Below are positions 1-9,403 of a stretch of DNA of 64,000 bases, one piece after another. The stretch is from positions 215,867 through 279,866 of the forward strand of contig NZ_FNXY01000011.1 of the NCBI RefSeq assembly GCF_900108855.1. The letters are read 5' to 3'. The notes beneath the pieces were generated by a model, which made no database searches, was not told the DNA's origin, and saw nothing but the letters and a program-made list of their open reading frames with translations. Source of the DNA: Dyadobacter koreensis (GTDB lineage: Bacteria > Bacteroidota > Bacteroidia > Cytophagales > Spirosomataceae). The translations under genes and the position numbers were made by a program. Every line of letters starts with the position of its first letter. The first letter of the stretch is position 1.

Positions 1-1
1 C

Positions 2-97
2 CGTATACTAGCTGACGGTGATGGAGAGATTTACGTAACGATTCGCGATTATGAAATCAGGCTGCGCGTGCCCCATGACCACTGGAGCTGGCATTAG
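2..97 (+). CDS. C-terminal end of an unknown protein (cut by window edge)
   Basis: An open frame enters from the left edge and stops at a TAG at 95-97, leaving 31 codons. The residues end in VPHDHWSWH and contain an acidic GDGEIYVTIRDYEIRL stretch, which reads like real protein (alternating charged and hydrophobic residues). The family cannot be recognised from so little. It may belong to the same mobile-element cargo as the DUF932 gene downstream. Confidence 0.4.
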   Translation, partial: RILADGDGEIYVTIRDYEIRLRVPHDHWSWH

Positions 98-763
98 GAA
101 GGTGAAATCGGAGCCAGGATTTGACCTGCTCGATTAGCATAAACAGGATTATGACATGAAAATAGCAGAATGCTTAGAAGCACGTATTTTCCAAAAGTTC
201 AGACCAGAGCTGCTTTTCGACTTGTTTTACATAGGTACTTTTAATAGGGCCACTGGAATTAATTCCCAATTAAAATATTTACGTAATGCTATTTCAGCCA
301 GAATCTGGGACACGTTTTGACGAATATGGGTTGAATCAAATGTATAAAAAGACGGCATCCAATCAAGCGAACGCAGGTAAGCTAAATTACAATTGATGGT
401 GATGGTAGTGATATTGGCCACATTAATAACAGCCATGAAGATTGTTGAAATGTTTTTCCCCAAATAACAACTCAAAAAGAATAGCGAAACTAGCGGCCCG
501 GTTTCTAATGCTTTTGAAAGGGTGCCAAAAGTGTTCGGCATAATGACGGCATTTAATCATTTCAGTTTTTAGCCAGGTGTTGCCGTCAACCCTTCGGGTA
601 CTTATTCCGCTTCCTTGTTGGCTTTGGAGCGGGCCGCTTACCGTGGGCTTTCTTTTTTTCTTGTTTTTTTCTTTGGGGAAAAACAATGTTGTTTTTGATT
701 AAGTCAGACAGGACAGAAAGAGAAATGAAAATAATTTTTTCACCCATTTTAATCTTTAATACG
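98..763. other. Stretch without a supported gene
   Basis: No convincing gene is seen here. A 104-codon open frame lies on the minus strand at 227-541, but it shows no recognisable motif and no clear start context, so it is not called. The last 100 bases before the DUF932 gene are very T-rich on the + strand. Confidence 0.4.
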
Positions 764-1831
764 ATGTCTCACAACCTTCATTTCAACGAAAGTACAGGTA
801 ACCACAGTTTTTTTTCAGTAAAGGAAAAAGCCTGGCACGGGCTGGGTCAAATTGTTGAGGCTGCCCCAACAAGCGGGGAGGCGATCGGTCTGGCAGGACT
901 GGACTACCAGGTCGTTAAAACACCAGTCAAAACTGCGCCATTTGACCTGCGTATAGAGCATATCGGTGTAGGTGTCACTGTGCAAGAAATGGTAGTGCCC
1001 AATCACTTTGCCACGGTCAGAACAGATTCTATGCAGCCGCTGGGTATTGTTGGTAAAGATTATCATATCGTTCAAAACAAGGAAGCTTTTTCTTTTTTTG
1101 ACTCGGTCGCTCAGCAGCACCAGATTTCCTATGAAACAGCCGGAGCGCTGGGCCGCGGGGAGCGGATTTTTATAACCGCCAAACTTCCCGGTCACATCCG
1201 AGTAGGCAATGATGATCTGATCGAAAAATATATCTTTCTTACCAATTCTCACGACGGGTCAGGCAGTATCACTGCCGCTTTCACACCGGTACGTATCGTT
1301 TGTCAGAACACGCTAAATGCCGCCATGGGTAATCTAACTGGTGCTGTAAGAATCCGCCATACCGCCAACGCCAAAGAAAGACTTCTGCAGGCGCATAAAA
1401 TTATGGGTCTGGCAGGTAAGATAGCCCAGCAGAAGGAAGAACTTTTTAATCACTGGGCTAAAACCCGTATCACTGACAAAGAACTAAAAAGGCTCATTGA
1501 AATGGCTATGGCTTCTAACAGCGAAACGCTGGGCAATGTGCTGGACGGAAAAACAGAGCTTTTATCTTCCCAGTATCTGAACACGGTAGACGATGTTTAT
1601 GAGTACGCGCTCTCAGATCCTTCGCAAAACCTTATTACCACGGCCGGAACTGTTTTTGGCGCTTACAACGCTGTTACCGGTTATTTTCAAAACAGAAGAA
1701 AATACGATGATGACGAGGCGAAAGTAAAATCTGTGCTTTTTGGAGGCACGGCCCAGCTTCGTGGACAGCGTGCTTTTGACCTTTGTGATGGTTTCTCTCT
1801 AAACGGAAACGGCATATTTCAGCTAAACTAA
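764..1831 (+). CDS. DUF932 phage/plasmid-like protein
   Basis: Protein of about 355 residues that matches the DUF932 (phage/plasmid-like) family in length and in its N-terminal pattern: a FSVKEKAWHGLG segment near residue 17, then a central region with RIVCQNTL near residue 184. The family is widespread on plasmids, phages and conjugative elements; its biochemical role is not established. The frame is open upstream to 686, but the ATG at 764 starts the usual family N-terminus (MSHNLHFN), so that start was chosen. Two small unknown genes follow on the same strand, suggesting a short mobile-element operon. Confidence 0.8.
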   Translation: MSHNLHFNESTGNHSFFSVKEKAWHGLGQIVEAAPTSGEAIGLAGLDYQVVKTPVKTAPFDLRIEHIGVGVTVQEMVVPNHFATVRTDSMQPLGIVGKDYHIVQNKEAFSFFDSVAQQHQISYETAGALGRGERIFITAKLPGHIRVGNDDLIEKYIFLTNSHDGSGSITAAFTPVRIVCQNTLNAAMGNLTGAVRIRHTANAKERLLQAHKIMGLAGKIAQQKEELFNHWAKTRITDKELKRLIEMAMASNSETLGNVLDGKTELLSSQYLNTVDDVYEYALSDPSQNLITTAGTVFGAYNAVTGYFQNRRKYDDDEAKVKSVLFGGTAQLRGQRAFDLCDGFSLNGNGIFQLN

Positions 1832-1873
1832 TCATGTCAGGGGAGGGGGCGCTCTCCTCCCCAAAACCCTGAA

Positions 1874-2272
1874 ATGATGAACCGGTATACAGACCTATCC
1901 AATACGAGTAAAGCAAGTATACTTTGCCGGCTTTTTCCTTCTGAAATCCCGGCAGTGCTTGAGTTTATAGCGCAGCAGAACGAGGCGCTGCTGGCAGATC
2001 CAGCCCGTTTCAAAATGCAGCATGATACACGCCTGTTTAGTTTTGAACGCCTTGTGGACCTTTCCAAAGAGGTGAAAGCATGTTTGAAAAATGCGAGGCG
2101 CAAAGATGCAGCCGGCCTTTTTATCTCACTCTTTGATGGTTACAGGGCTTGTTATACCGGACAGCTTTTGATCCGGTATTTAGCTGAAATAAAACCGAAA
2201 CATGAAATGTTTGCTCTCGCAGTCAGCATGCTCTTTATGATCCAGCAGCCATTCCGGCAGCAAAAACCTTAA
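1874..2272 (+). CDS. Hypothetical protein, mobile-element cargo
   Basis: A 132-codon frame 42 bases downstream of the DUF932 gene on the same strand. The protein is mostly helical in appearance, with an amphipathic N-terminal half (SEIPAVLEFIAQQNEALL) and a hydrophobic C-terminal helix (MFALAVSMLFMIQQ). No catalytic motif or signal peptide is visible and the family is not recognised. Its close spacing suggests co-transcription with the DUF932 gene. Confidence 0.55.
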   Translation: MMNRYTDLSNTSKASILCRLFPSEIPAVLEFIAQQNEALLADPARFKMQHDTRLFSFERLVDLSKEVKACLKNARRKDAAGLFISLFDGYRACYTGQLLIRYLAEIKPKHEMFALAVSMLFMIQQPFRQQKP

Positions 2273-2342
2273 CGGGCTGCTAATAAATTAATCAAAGGCA
2301 ATCTGGCAGCTGCCAGACAGTTGGGCATTAAACTTTTTTACC

Positions 2343-2564
2343 ATGATAATTTTAGGAAAGCCATCATACAGTGACCTGCTTTGTCTTCTCTTTGTTTTTC
2401 TTGGTTTTACGCTTCGTTTCTGGGTAGCCGAAAGGCGCTTTAAAAGAAAAAACGATGTTCGAAGCCAGCAGTTTAAAAGTTATATTCATGCCGTGGTGAT
2501 TCTTTTTGCAGAGCTTATCTTAATGCTTATCAGCCTTGTCATGATCGTAGGCTCACTGCTTTAG
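2343..2564 (+). CDS. Small two-helix membrane protein
   Basis: A 73-residue protein with two predicted membrane segments: about residues 8-27 (SDLLCLLFVFLGFTLRFWV) and 50-72 (VVILFAELILMLISLVMIVG). They are separated by a basic loop (ERRFKRKNDVR) that should face the cytoplasm. It lies 70 bases downstream of the previous gene. Function unknown; small membrane proteins of this kind are common cargo of conjugative elements. Confidence 0.5.
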   Translation: MIILGKPSYSDLLCLLFVFLGFTLRFWVAERRFKRKNDVRSQQFKSYIHAVVILFAELILMLISLVMIVGSLL

Positions 2565-2669
2565 GTTTTGTGCATCTGATTTATATCTGTCTTCGTGCCG
2601 GTTGAAGCGGGCCCAGACTATGCAGGAAGTTTCCTCTGTGATGCTTTAGATTATCATAAACATCTACTT

Positions 2670-2999
2670 TCAGCAGTCTTCCGCTCGCCGGACTGCTGAG
2701 ACAATAAAATTGTTGCGGTGAAAGTAGCCAAAACCGTAAAACTGCTGAAAATTGACGCGGCCCTGACCGTGGCCAGGCTGCCTTGGGTAGGATCTGCTGA
2801 CGGTTTGAAAGCGCATATTTTCAAAGACGCAGCGGCGTCCACAGGTTTCCAGAAGCTGCCAGCGATATTTGTTTTCATGCCGAGGCATGAGCGCTGAAAT
2901 CTCTTGCCAGTTAGGAAGGTAAAGATCTAGTCTTCGCCCTTGTCTGTTGGGCCAGAGGCACTTAACGAAATCGTAAAGTTCTTCGTGTCTGTAACACAT
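2670..2999 (-). pseudogene. Truncated paralogue of the gene at 22996-23628
   Basis: The 109-residue frame aligns with the middle and C-terminal part of the protein at 22996-23628. Matching blocks are HEELYDFVKCLWPNRQG against HDELYEFVKWLRPHQKG, LDLYLPNWQEI against LELYLPNWPQI, and FQQFYGFGYFHRNNFI against FKQFYGFGYVQRNNFI. About 90 N-terminal residues are missing, and an in-frame stop sits just upstream of the start. It is best read as a decayed duplicate, suggesting that two related mobile elements, or one rearranged element, lie in the window. Confidence 0.7.
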
Positions 3000-3043
3000 C
3001 AGAATTCAGCTGCTGATTGAAAAGGCGATTAAACAAAATATAG

Positions 3044-3229
3044 CTACGTCGCAAAAGCCTTGGGGAAATCTATGTCTTTTATGTGGATCAAAGCAGTATC
3101 ACGGGTATAAATAATATTCAGGTGATCGCACACATCGTATAAAAAACTGTAGTATTTCCCAAATCCACGACATTTTAAAAACGAGGGCAATTGCAGCTCT
3201 TTGACAAGCACCAGATAGAGCTTTTAACC
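3044..3229 (-). pseudogene. Possible coding remnant
   Basis: On the minus strand an open stretch reads protein-like, ending in IKDIDFPKAFAT before a TAG at 3044-3046. It has no ATG, and a stop lies at its upstream end. The family is not recognised. It could be the tail of a gene cut off when the neighbouring AraC locus or the paralogue remnant arrived. Confidence 0.25.
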
Positions 3230-3259
3230 TCGCTTTTTAACCGTACAGCGGGTAGATTT

Positions 3260-4213
3260 TTATCTTCTATTTTTATCAGTCCACTTCTTTGGTTTTAATC
3301 CAAAGTGCTTTTCAAATAACCTTCCAAAATAACTCAAATTGCTAAATCCTAATTGATAGCCGACTTCTGAAACGGAAAGGTCTTCTTGCTTTAATAATCT
3401 TGCCGCCTTTTGCATACGCAGATGATTATAATATTCGTAAATCCCTTTGCCAAAAACTTGTGTAAATATTCTTCTTAGTTTTAACTCATTCATACCACCT
3501 AGTTTTACCAGTTCATCTTTTGTGAGTGGTTTTTCCAGATTTGATTCTATCGTATTTCGAACCAAATAAACTGCATCAATTTCAGCATTGCTAAGATGCT
3601 GGTGTTCTGTTTTTTCTCTTTTTAATAAATTGCTGAAAAGCAGATAAATAAGTTCAAGTGCCTTTAACCGATAAAAGGCTTCCGATAAAATGTTTTCTGT
3701 TGAAAGATTAGCCAATTGAGCAACCAAATCAGTCATTTCAGGAGACATAAATTCTTCTATCCAAAAGGTTTTTTCTACAACAAAAAGATAAGACAATTTA
3801 TCTGCATCATTCCCTACAAAACGTTTCAGGTATTCCAGTTCGACTAGAATGGTGATTTGCTGTATGTGAACATCTCTGGGAAATAGCACTTCGCTTTCTA
3901 AATGCGAAGGCATAATGCGAACATGTGGCTGATTGTTCAAGGCTCTTTTACCAATTGCTTTACCCGTTTCTTCCGTAAGAAAAATATTTTGAAACGAAAT
4001 GAACAGTCCCTTTTCTATCACCCCGATTGGTTTTCTTTTATAAGCAAAAGTCTGAGTGCTAATTAAGGAGCGGACCATTAGTAACATCTCGGGCATCAAG
4101 TCCACAATGTTCAATCGGTTGAAATGCAAAAGTTTTACTTCTTCTTCAATAGAAGTTAGGGAGATGCCGAGTTTTTCAGCAAGTTGTCTCATTTTACGCT
4201 TTTCATCAAGCAT
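3260..4213 (-). CDS. AraC-family transcriptional regulator
   Basis: Protein of 317 residues. The C-terminal ~100 residues form the AraC double helix-turn-helix: the first helix pair is in LTKDELVKLGGMNELKLRRIF, the second in LSVSEVGYQLGFSNLSYFGR, followed by the FEKHFGLKPKKW tail typical of the family. The N-terminal ~200 residues are probably the effector-binding part. The gene is transcribed away from an FAD monooxygenase that starts 84 bases from its own start, so the shared gap probably holds both promoters and the regulator may control the monooxygenase. The inducer is unknown. Confidence 0.9.
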   Translation of the reverse strand: MLDEKRKMRQLAEKLGISLTSIEEEVKLLHFNRLNIVDLMPEMLLMVRSLISTQTFAYKRKPIGVIEKGLFISFQNIFLTEETGKAIGKRALNNQPHVRIMPSHLESEVLFPRDVHIQQITILVELEYLKRFVGNDADKLSYLFVVEKTFWIEEFMSPEMTDLVAQLANLSTENILSEAFYRLKALELIYLLFSNLLKREKTEHQHLSNAEIDAVYLVRNTIESNLEKPLTKDELVKLGGMNELKLRRIFTQVFGKGIYEYYNHLRMQKAARLLKQEDLSVSEVGYQLGFSNLSYFGRLFEKHFGLKPKKWTDKNRR

Positions 4214-4269
4214 AATTTATCGGACTATTATTGATTTAATATGGGCTATTTTATCTCTAAATGTAAAAT

Positions 4270-4277
4270 GATATTTG
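4270..4277 (+). promoter_or_regulatory. Possible -7 element for the monooxygenase gene
   Basis: GATATTTG matches the Bacteroidetes -7 consensus TAnnTTTG at all but the first position and lies 20 bases before the ATG at 4298. No clear -33 TTG is seen at the usual distance, so this is a weak call. It sits in the gap shared with the divergent AraC gene. Confidence 0.3.
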
Positions 4278-4297
4278 CAGTATAAAAACTAAAACCA

Positions 4298-5470
4298 ATG
4301 AAAAAAAATATTGTGATTTCAGGAGGAGGCATCGCCGGATTAACTGCTGCAAAGCTATTAAGCAAACAAGGTCATAACGTTACTATTTTGGAACGAGCTG
4401 CATCATTCAGTAAATCTGGATTTCTTATTTCGCTCAAGAGCTTTGGGGTTCGTATTATGGACGAATTAGGATTAGCAGAAAAATTGCAACAAGCATCATC
4501 GCCATCAGAATTTGTAAATTTCAGGGAATCAAACGGTACAATTATACAAGGTCTCAGCTACAAGAAAATGAACGAGAACATTGAACGTTCCGTATTGATA
4601 ACACGAGGCGGATTGCATCAAGTTTTATACAACGACCTAAAGGATGAAGTGGATATTCTTTTTTCATCTTCTGTTGAAGAAATAACGCATGATGAAAACA
4701 AAGTCAAAATCTTACTCAACAACGGAACCGTGTTGGAAGCCGACCTGCTTATCGTTTCAGAAGGATTACGCTCTACAACAAGACAGAATTATTTTCCGGA
4801 AAGTACGCTTGAGGATTTTAATGTGCTTTATGTAGGCGGACGATTGAAAGGGCATCATTCTTATCAGGTCGGCAAATTCAATATTTATATTGATATGAAT
4901 AAGATGCTGTCTATTTATCCCATTGCTTCCGATGAAATAGCCATTCAGTGCTATATACATGACACAGGAGATTTAGCATCCATTCAAAACAAAGCCAATG
5001 AAATACTCAAAACATCCTTTAACGGGTATAATGAAGATGTACAGCATTTGTTAGATCGTTTCGTGGATAATGGCCTTATGTTTATTGATAAAATGGGCAT
5101 GATAAATTCATCCACTTTAGTAAACCGCAAGATGGTTTTATTGGGAGATGCGGGCTATTGTCCTACAGCACTATCGGGAATGGGTGCATCGTTATCCATT
5201 TACGGAGCAAAAGCCTTGGCTCATTTTATCCACGAAAATCCAAATGATTTAAAAACGGCTTTTGCCCACTATGATACCATCATGCAACCTATGATAAAGA
5301 AATTTCAGGGAAATGCAAAAAATAATTCGGCATCATTTATCCCTGATAGTGAAGAAAAATTAAACCGGTTTGTCCATTCATTCAGAGCTGCATCTGATGC
5401 CGATGTACAAAAAGTAATGATCGATCCAATTGTATTGACCCAAGACCAGTTGAATTTTAAAATCAGTTAA
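4298..5470 (+). CDS. FAD-dependent monooxygenase (UbiH/TetX-like fold)
   Basis: Protein of 390 residues with the N-terminal dinucleotide-binding GGGIAGLTAAKLL near residue 8, an ERA acidic end of the second strand, and the second FAD motif GDAGYCPTALSGMG near residue 286. This is the layout of class A flavoprotein aromatic hydroxylases, which also includes the tetracycline-inactivating TetX. Substrate cannot be told from sequence; TetX identity is not claimed. The gene is divergent from an AraC regulator and followed after 3 bases by a small membrane protein, so the two are likely co-transcribed. Confidence 0.85.
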   Translation: MKKNIVISGGGIAGLTAAKLLSKQGHNVTILERAASFSKSGFLISLKSFGVRIMDELGLAEKLQQASSPSEFVNFRESNGTIIQGLSYKKMNENIERSVLITRGGLHQVLYNDLKDEVDILFSSSVEEITHDENKVKILLNNGTVLEADLLIVSEGLRSTTRQNYFPESTLEDFNVLYVGGRLKGHHSYQVGKFNIYIDMNKMLSIYPIASDEIAIQCYIHDTGDLASIQNKANEILKTSFNGYNEDVQHLLDRFVDNGLMFIDKMGMINSSTLVNRKMVLLGDAGYCPTALSGMGASLSIYGAKALAHFIHENPNDLKTAFAHYDTIMQPMIKKFQGNAKNNSASFIPDSEEKLNRFVHSFRAASDADVQKVMIDPIVLTQDQLNFKIS

Positions 5471-5473
5471 ATA

Positions 5474-5860
5474 ATGAATTACAGAAAGATACTTTCCGTC
5501 ATAGTGGGATTCGGAACGATAGGAATATTGAGTTCTCTTTTTGCCAGGATCCAAGGGTGGTTGTTTGCGTCATCTTTGGAAATATTTATCAATCAGCAAT
5601 TAGCTGCCACCAATATTTCTCAATTTGTCATCAAACTTTTTTGTGTCTGGGTTAGCTGTTTTTTGGGTGGGATAGCTACCACAAGGATTGGGGGAAAGGC
5701 AAGAGAAAATCTGATAGTTGGCGGCTTAATAATGCTGGTTGTGGGTTGGCTATGGTTGTCGGCTGGGAATCCTGTATGGTTTTGGCTATTATTGGTTTTA
5801 GGTATTTTACCTTGCGTATTTTTAGGATATAAAGTAAATTATGACATGTCTAAAACATAA
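5474..5860 (+). CDS. Small polytopic membrane protein
   Basis: A 128-residue hydrophobic protein with about four membrane segments: residues ~7-25, 47-66, 76-97 and 100-118 (WFWLLLVLGILPCVFLGY). It starts 3 bases after the monooxygenase stop, so it is probably translated from the same transcript. No family motif is recognised. It could take part in the same detoxification or modification function, but nothing in the sequence shows this. Confidence 0.65.
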   Translation: MNYRKILSVIVGFGTIGILSSLFARIQGWLFASSLEIFINQQLAATNISQFVIKLFCVWVSCFLGGIATTRIGGKARENLIVGGLIMLVVGWLWLSAGNPVWFWLLLVLGILPCVFLGYKVNYDMSKT

Positions 5861-6052
5861 AAATTATTTTAACTAATTATTAAATGGAGAATAAAGCGCA
5901 TCGTTTGTTTCTAATGCAGCAGCATTAGAAATTATAACTATACCCGCTGTGCGTTTAGATTTTGGCTATCTAAATGGGAGATATAAGTTTGTACATGTAG
6001 CTGAAATTCAGCATTTTAAGTTTGATACAACAGGTAGAATCGACAGCACAAT

Positions 6053-6325
6053 TTGGAAACGAATCTCTACAAAATTTCGGCAATCGCCAGAGATTTGCTG
6101 GCAAAAAGGTTAAATAAATTTGAGAATCTAGTTTACTACCGGCAAAAGCCGAAGATGTCGGACTTGGTCATCATGGCGTTGAGTATTTCAGCAGAGGCAT
6201 TAGGTATAGACTCGGAGAATTACTTTTATAGCAAATTAAAATCGGACTATACTGCGCTGTTTTCCCGGCTGCCGCATCGCACAAATCGCCGGAATTCTAA
6301 GATAAAAACAAATTTTGAGATATAA
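6053..6325 (+). pseudogene. IS982-family transposase remnant (N-terminal part)
   Basis: The 90-codon frame contains KPKMSDLVIMALSISAEALG followed by IDSENYFYSKL and a basic NRRNSKI stretch. This is the N-terminal pattern of IS982-family transposases (polar KPKMSD, then SLS/T.E..GIDSEN). The DDE catalytic part is absent because the frame stops at 6325. Just upstream (about 5905-6060) another frame reads like the tail of an unrelated small protein ending in DTTGRIDSTIWKRI, so this is probably a junction of two decayed pieces. Confidence 0.6.
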
Positions 6326-6593
6326 TTTTTTAAGAAACCTAATTTCTGGCTTCGTAAGAACTTCACATTTTTTATCACAACCCCTCCATGATTATTGGGA
6401 GGGGATTTGAATAAAAAATGTTCAAGGAATATAATTAATTCGGATTTATATTTCATGCTGCTCGGCTATACCGAGAATTCAAAGCCGCAGATCAGCCTAA
6501 TTCGGAAATTAAGGGCAGGTTGTTTCGGTTGGATTAACAGCTTAAGCCATTGGTTGATAGTTAGGTTAGCAGATTGTCAGCAATAGTCTGCCG

Positions 6594-6640
6594 ATGGTCA
6601 ATCCGCTACGGAACCATATGGTCAACGCGTCCGGATTCTT
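6594..6640 (+). repeat. IS-end repeat, copy 1
   Basis: Contains two tandem units of about 22 bases beginning ATGGTCAATCCG and ATGGTCAACGCG, each followed by a CCGGAT or CGGAA block. Related copies lie at 14541-14583, 22871-22918 and, inverted, 41656-41700. The homology with the last copy extends upstream to about 6505. The tandem arrangement resembles the repeated transposase-binding sites at the ends of IS21-type elements; assignment to IS21 is inference. Confidence 0.5.
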
Positions 6641-6655
6641 CGGTGAATATACATT

Positions 6656-7295
6656 TCAATTGGAAAACTTGTATTTCAATGAGAGCATCCCCTGAAAATA
6701 GCCAGTGAATGGATCTGATTGAGCAGAGCCTGCGCCTGGCCAGTAATTACGAACCCTTCTCCCCAGGTAATTGTTTTCTCGAAGAACAAACGATTTTTGG
6801 ACACTCCAATCCAGTATAGGAGATTTAGTTAAGTTATGCTGGAATCCAACAGTGGCAGCAGGAAATATGATCGTTCCTTTTCTCGAAACGGGGTTATAGA
6901 TGTTCGAAAACTCCAAATCTTCCGATAGCTCCCGCTGCAAAGCTATTTGCTGATATTGTGAAAGATCAAGTACGCACCTATGAAAAAATGGTTTCTTTTC
7001 TGCTTTCCCGAAATCGTTGCTAGGTAGAGCCTTGCTCCAGCTTTTAGGAAAGTTCCGGATGTTCGTCTCTGACTGAACCCATCGTACACTTTATAATCTA
7101 TCAACCCGGCATGGCCCGTTTTGAAAGTATGACCTAAATTCAGGTTCAAGAATATGCTGGATGACGGCTTAATTCCGAACTGATCTCGGCAGACTTGGCG
7201 ATGATAGGTGGAATGTTGATCCCTACACTGGTTTTCCATTGTGCATGACATAATGCAGATGTCAAAAAGAACAGCAATAAGAAAAAAGCCCTCAT
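6656..7295 (-). pseudogene. Frameshifted outer-membrane beta-barrel protein
   Basis: On the minus strand an ATG at 7295 starts a signal peptide (MRAFFLLLFFLTSALCHAQW). The frame then breaks, and the protein continues in a second frame (LNLNLGHTFKTG, then LKAGARLYLA) down to 6943. After another shift it runs to 6656, ending GMLSLKYKFSN, an aromatic-ended strand typical of outer-membrane barrels. The pieces follow each other without overlap, so this was probably one protein of about 210 residues. At least two frameshifts make it non-functional unless the sequence has errors. Confidence 0.55.
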
Positions 7296-7403
7296 GATGG
7301 AAATTGTTTTATTCCAATTTTGACATCACTGTATTCAATTTGGTTGTCTCATGAAAAAATTCACCTCCTTTGTAAGTGTCTCTAAACCCAGACAGTCTGC
7401 AGA

Positions 7404-7907
7404 CTTGGTTATTCGAAAACATCTACATTGATCCGGAGATTGAATTCATACTCCAGGCAACACCCCCCTTATATGGCGCTTAGAGAACTAGGTAGAGTTT
7501 GTAAAACGCTTCATATAATCCAATATATGGGCGAACCTGCTGTCAGAAAATCTGTTGAAAGGGTTTTAAGTAAAGTTGAGAAGCATAATAAGTTCGCCAA
7601 AGCGGTTTTTCATGGTAACAATCAGCAGCTGATCGGAGCTACTTACCGGGAACAGCTTATGGCAGAAGGCTGCAAAAGGTTAATTATTAATTCCTTAGAT
7701 TAACTGTTGTAATCTGCTTCATTTATCTGAAAGTCTGGCAGAATGTAAGAAGCCAATGATAGAGAAGAATTATTGATAAATATATTGGCCAAATCTACAC
7801 ACAGTTGGGAGCATACCAATATGCTTAGAGGATATTACTTTTCGGAAAAGATAGATTTTCAAACTATTAATCTCGATGAAATCTTCAAAGATGGCGCTGA
7901 GATTTAG
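7404..7907 (+). pseudogene. Tn3-family transposase remnant (C-terminal part)
   Basis: The first frame reads KTSTLIRRLNSYSRQ, then MALRELGRVCKTLHIIQYMG and KFAKAVFHGNNQQLIG, the order seen near the C-terminus of Tn3-type TnpA (LRRL, ELGR..RT, ARA.FFG..GEL). After a frame break at about 7700 the text continues to SWEHTNMLRGYYFSEKIDF and stops at 7907, matching the W.HINL.GDY tail of TnpA. No N-terminal part is present. It is a decayed 3' end with at least one frameshift and in-frame stops. Confidence 0.75.
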
Positions 7908-8422
7908 ACACAGCTGATTCTACACGCATCCAACTTTGCTACATAAAACCTGTGGCAATTTTGCGGCGGCCACTGCCGAACTATCTTTTAATTTAACCCT
8001 GTAACGGCAATACTCGGGACAACATAAGCCATACGACTCCCATTCTTCCACCGCGCGGCGGACCGTTAAGTCGGCTTTTTGCTGCGAACTAAGCAACTTT
8101 CTTCCTGATGAACTCAGGCGTGCATTTTTAATCATATCTGCTTCTCGTTTGAGGCTACAAGCTTGTCCAAGGATTCAAGCGGTTAGGAACAAAAAGATCA
8201 AAGCACTTTGTAGAATCACTACTATTCATAATGTAGAAAGGTGACGAAATGATTTAAACATTGAATAAAGCAATAATTACTATGCAATATTTGATCGTAT
8301 TAATTATGAAAGAAAGTGACGATATACTGAAAATTCGGTACTAACGCTTGACGGATTTCTGATAAAAAAATTTAAAATATTTCGATAAAGGTAATTTAAA
8401 TCGTAACATGACTTAACCTAAT
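7908..8422. other. Stretch without a well-supported gene
   Basis: A 71-codon minus-strand frame (7920-8135, start MIKNARLSSSGRKLL) is the only candidate. It has a weak GAGAAG-like ribosome site but no recognisable family, so it is not called. The rest, up to the TetR start, is AT-rich and shows no clear operator palindrome. Confidence 0.35.
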
Positions 8423-9055
8423 ATGATGGATTCTCTACACAAAAAAGATAAGGAAGAAACAAAGCTTAAACTTATTAAAGCAACTGGTGAGATATTTATG
8501 GCAAAGGGGTACTCCGGCTTAAACGCCTCTAGGATAGCGGATACAGCCGGAGTCAGCAAGACCTTGGTTTACCGATACTTTGGTAATGTCCAAGAGCTTT
8601 TTAAGGCTTATCTGATACATAAAGATTATTGGATATCATTCGAGGATCATATGGACGAATTGCTTGATGCAAATCGCCATGAATCAGGAAAGGAGCTCGC
8701 TAAAAGTACCCTGGTGAATCAAATACAGTATTTTCTTCATAGCAAAGAAATGCAACAGATCATCCGTTGGCAAATCACGGAACCAAATGATATTTCACGG
8801 AGTGTTGCAGATTCAAGAGAGCAAATGGGTGAACATATGTTTGGGATCATTGATCCATATTTTAAAGATTCAGATGTGAATTTTCGTGCATTAATGGCTG
8901 TATCAGTGGCTGGGATATATTTTCTGGTGCTTAACGCAAAGATCAATGGAAGTACTTTTTGTGGCATTGACCTTAATAAGAACGAAGATGTCAAGGAAGT
9001 TGAAAAGGCGGTAAAGCAACTGGTAGATTTGGCTTATGAGAAAGTCAAATCCTGA
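8423..9055 (+). CDS. TetR-family transcriptional regulator
   Basis: Protein of 210 residues. The N-terminal ~60 form the TetR DNA-binding domain: AFEIF-like GEIFMAKGYSGLNASRIAD, then AGVSKTLVYRYFGNVQELF, the canonical recognition helix and YF..K.LF motif. The C-terminal ~145 residues would bind a ligand and dimerise. Two adjacent ATGs (8423 and 8426) could serve as start. No obvious target gene is adjacent in divergent orientation; the T9SS cargo gene lies 348 bases downstream. The inducer is unknown. Confidence 0.88.
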   Translation: MMDSLHKKDKEETKLKLIKATGEIFMAKGYSGLNASRIADTAGVSKTLVYRYFGNVQELFKAYLIHKDYWISFEDHMDELLDANRHESGKELAKSTLVNQIQYFLHSKEMQQIIRWQITEPNDISRSVADSREQMGEHMFGIIDPYFKDSDVNFRALMAVSVAGIYFLVLNAKINGSTFCGIDLNKNEDVKEVEKAVKQLVDLAYEKVKS

Positions 9056-9403
9056 AATTTCATTAAAATATTATTCGTAAACATCGATGTGCCGTTGCAT
9101 CATGTTGGCTAAAAGGCACATTGATATTATATTTTTCCATGTCGATGAAGCTGTTTTTATGGATTTTTTTTCTTATAAAATTGGTCAGGAAAGCTGTAAA
9201 TTTTAAATAAGAAAAAATAATTTATCATGTTACGGTTTAAGAAATTCAAGACACATAAATTTCGAGAAAATTCGATAATTCGATTATAAGCGTAGATATT
9301 TTTTATGCTTAAATCTAGATTATCGAGTTTATTTATGTGTCATGCAATCCGTTTTTATTTCTGTTTTTTGTCTGTTAACTAACTAATAAATCTAAAAAAT
9401 CTA
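9056..9403. other. Intergenic stretch, AT-rich
   Basis: No gene is seen. The half nearer the following gene is strongly AT-rich, as expected of a promoter region, but no confident -33/-7 pair was found. Confidence 0.35.

Noticed and set aside
4298..5470. TetX tetracycline-inactivating enzyme
   Set aside because: Only the general FAD monooxygenase motifs are shared; no TetX-specific sequence is visible.
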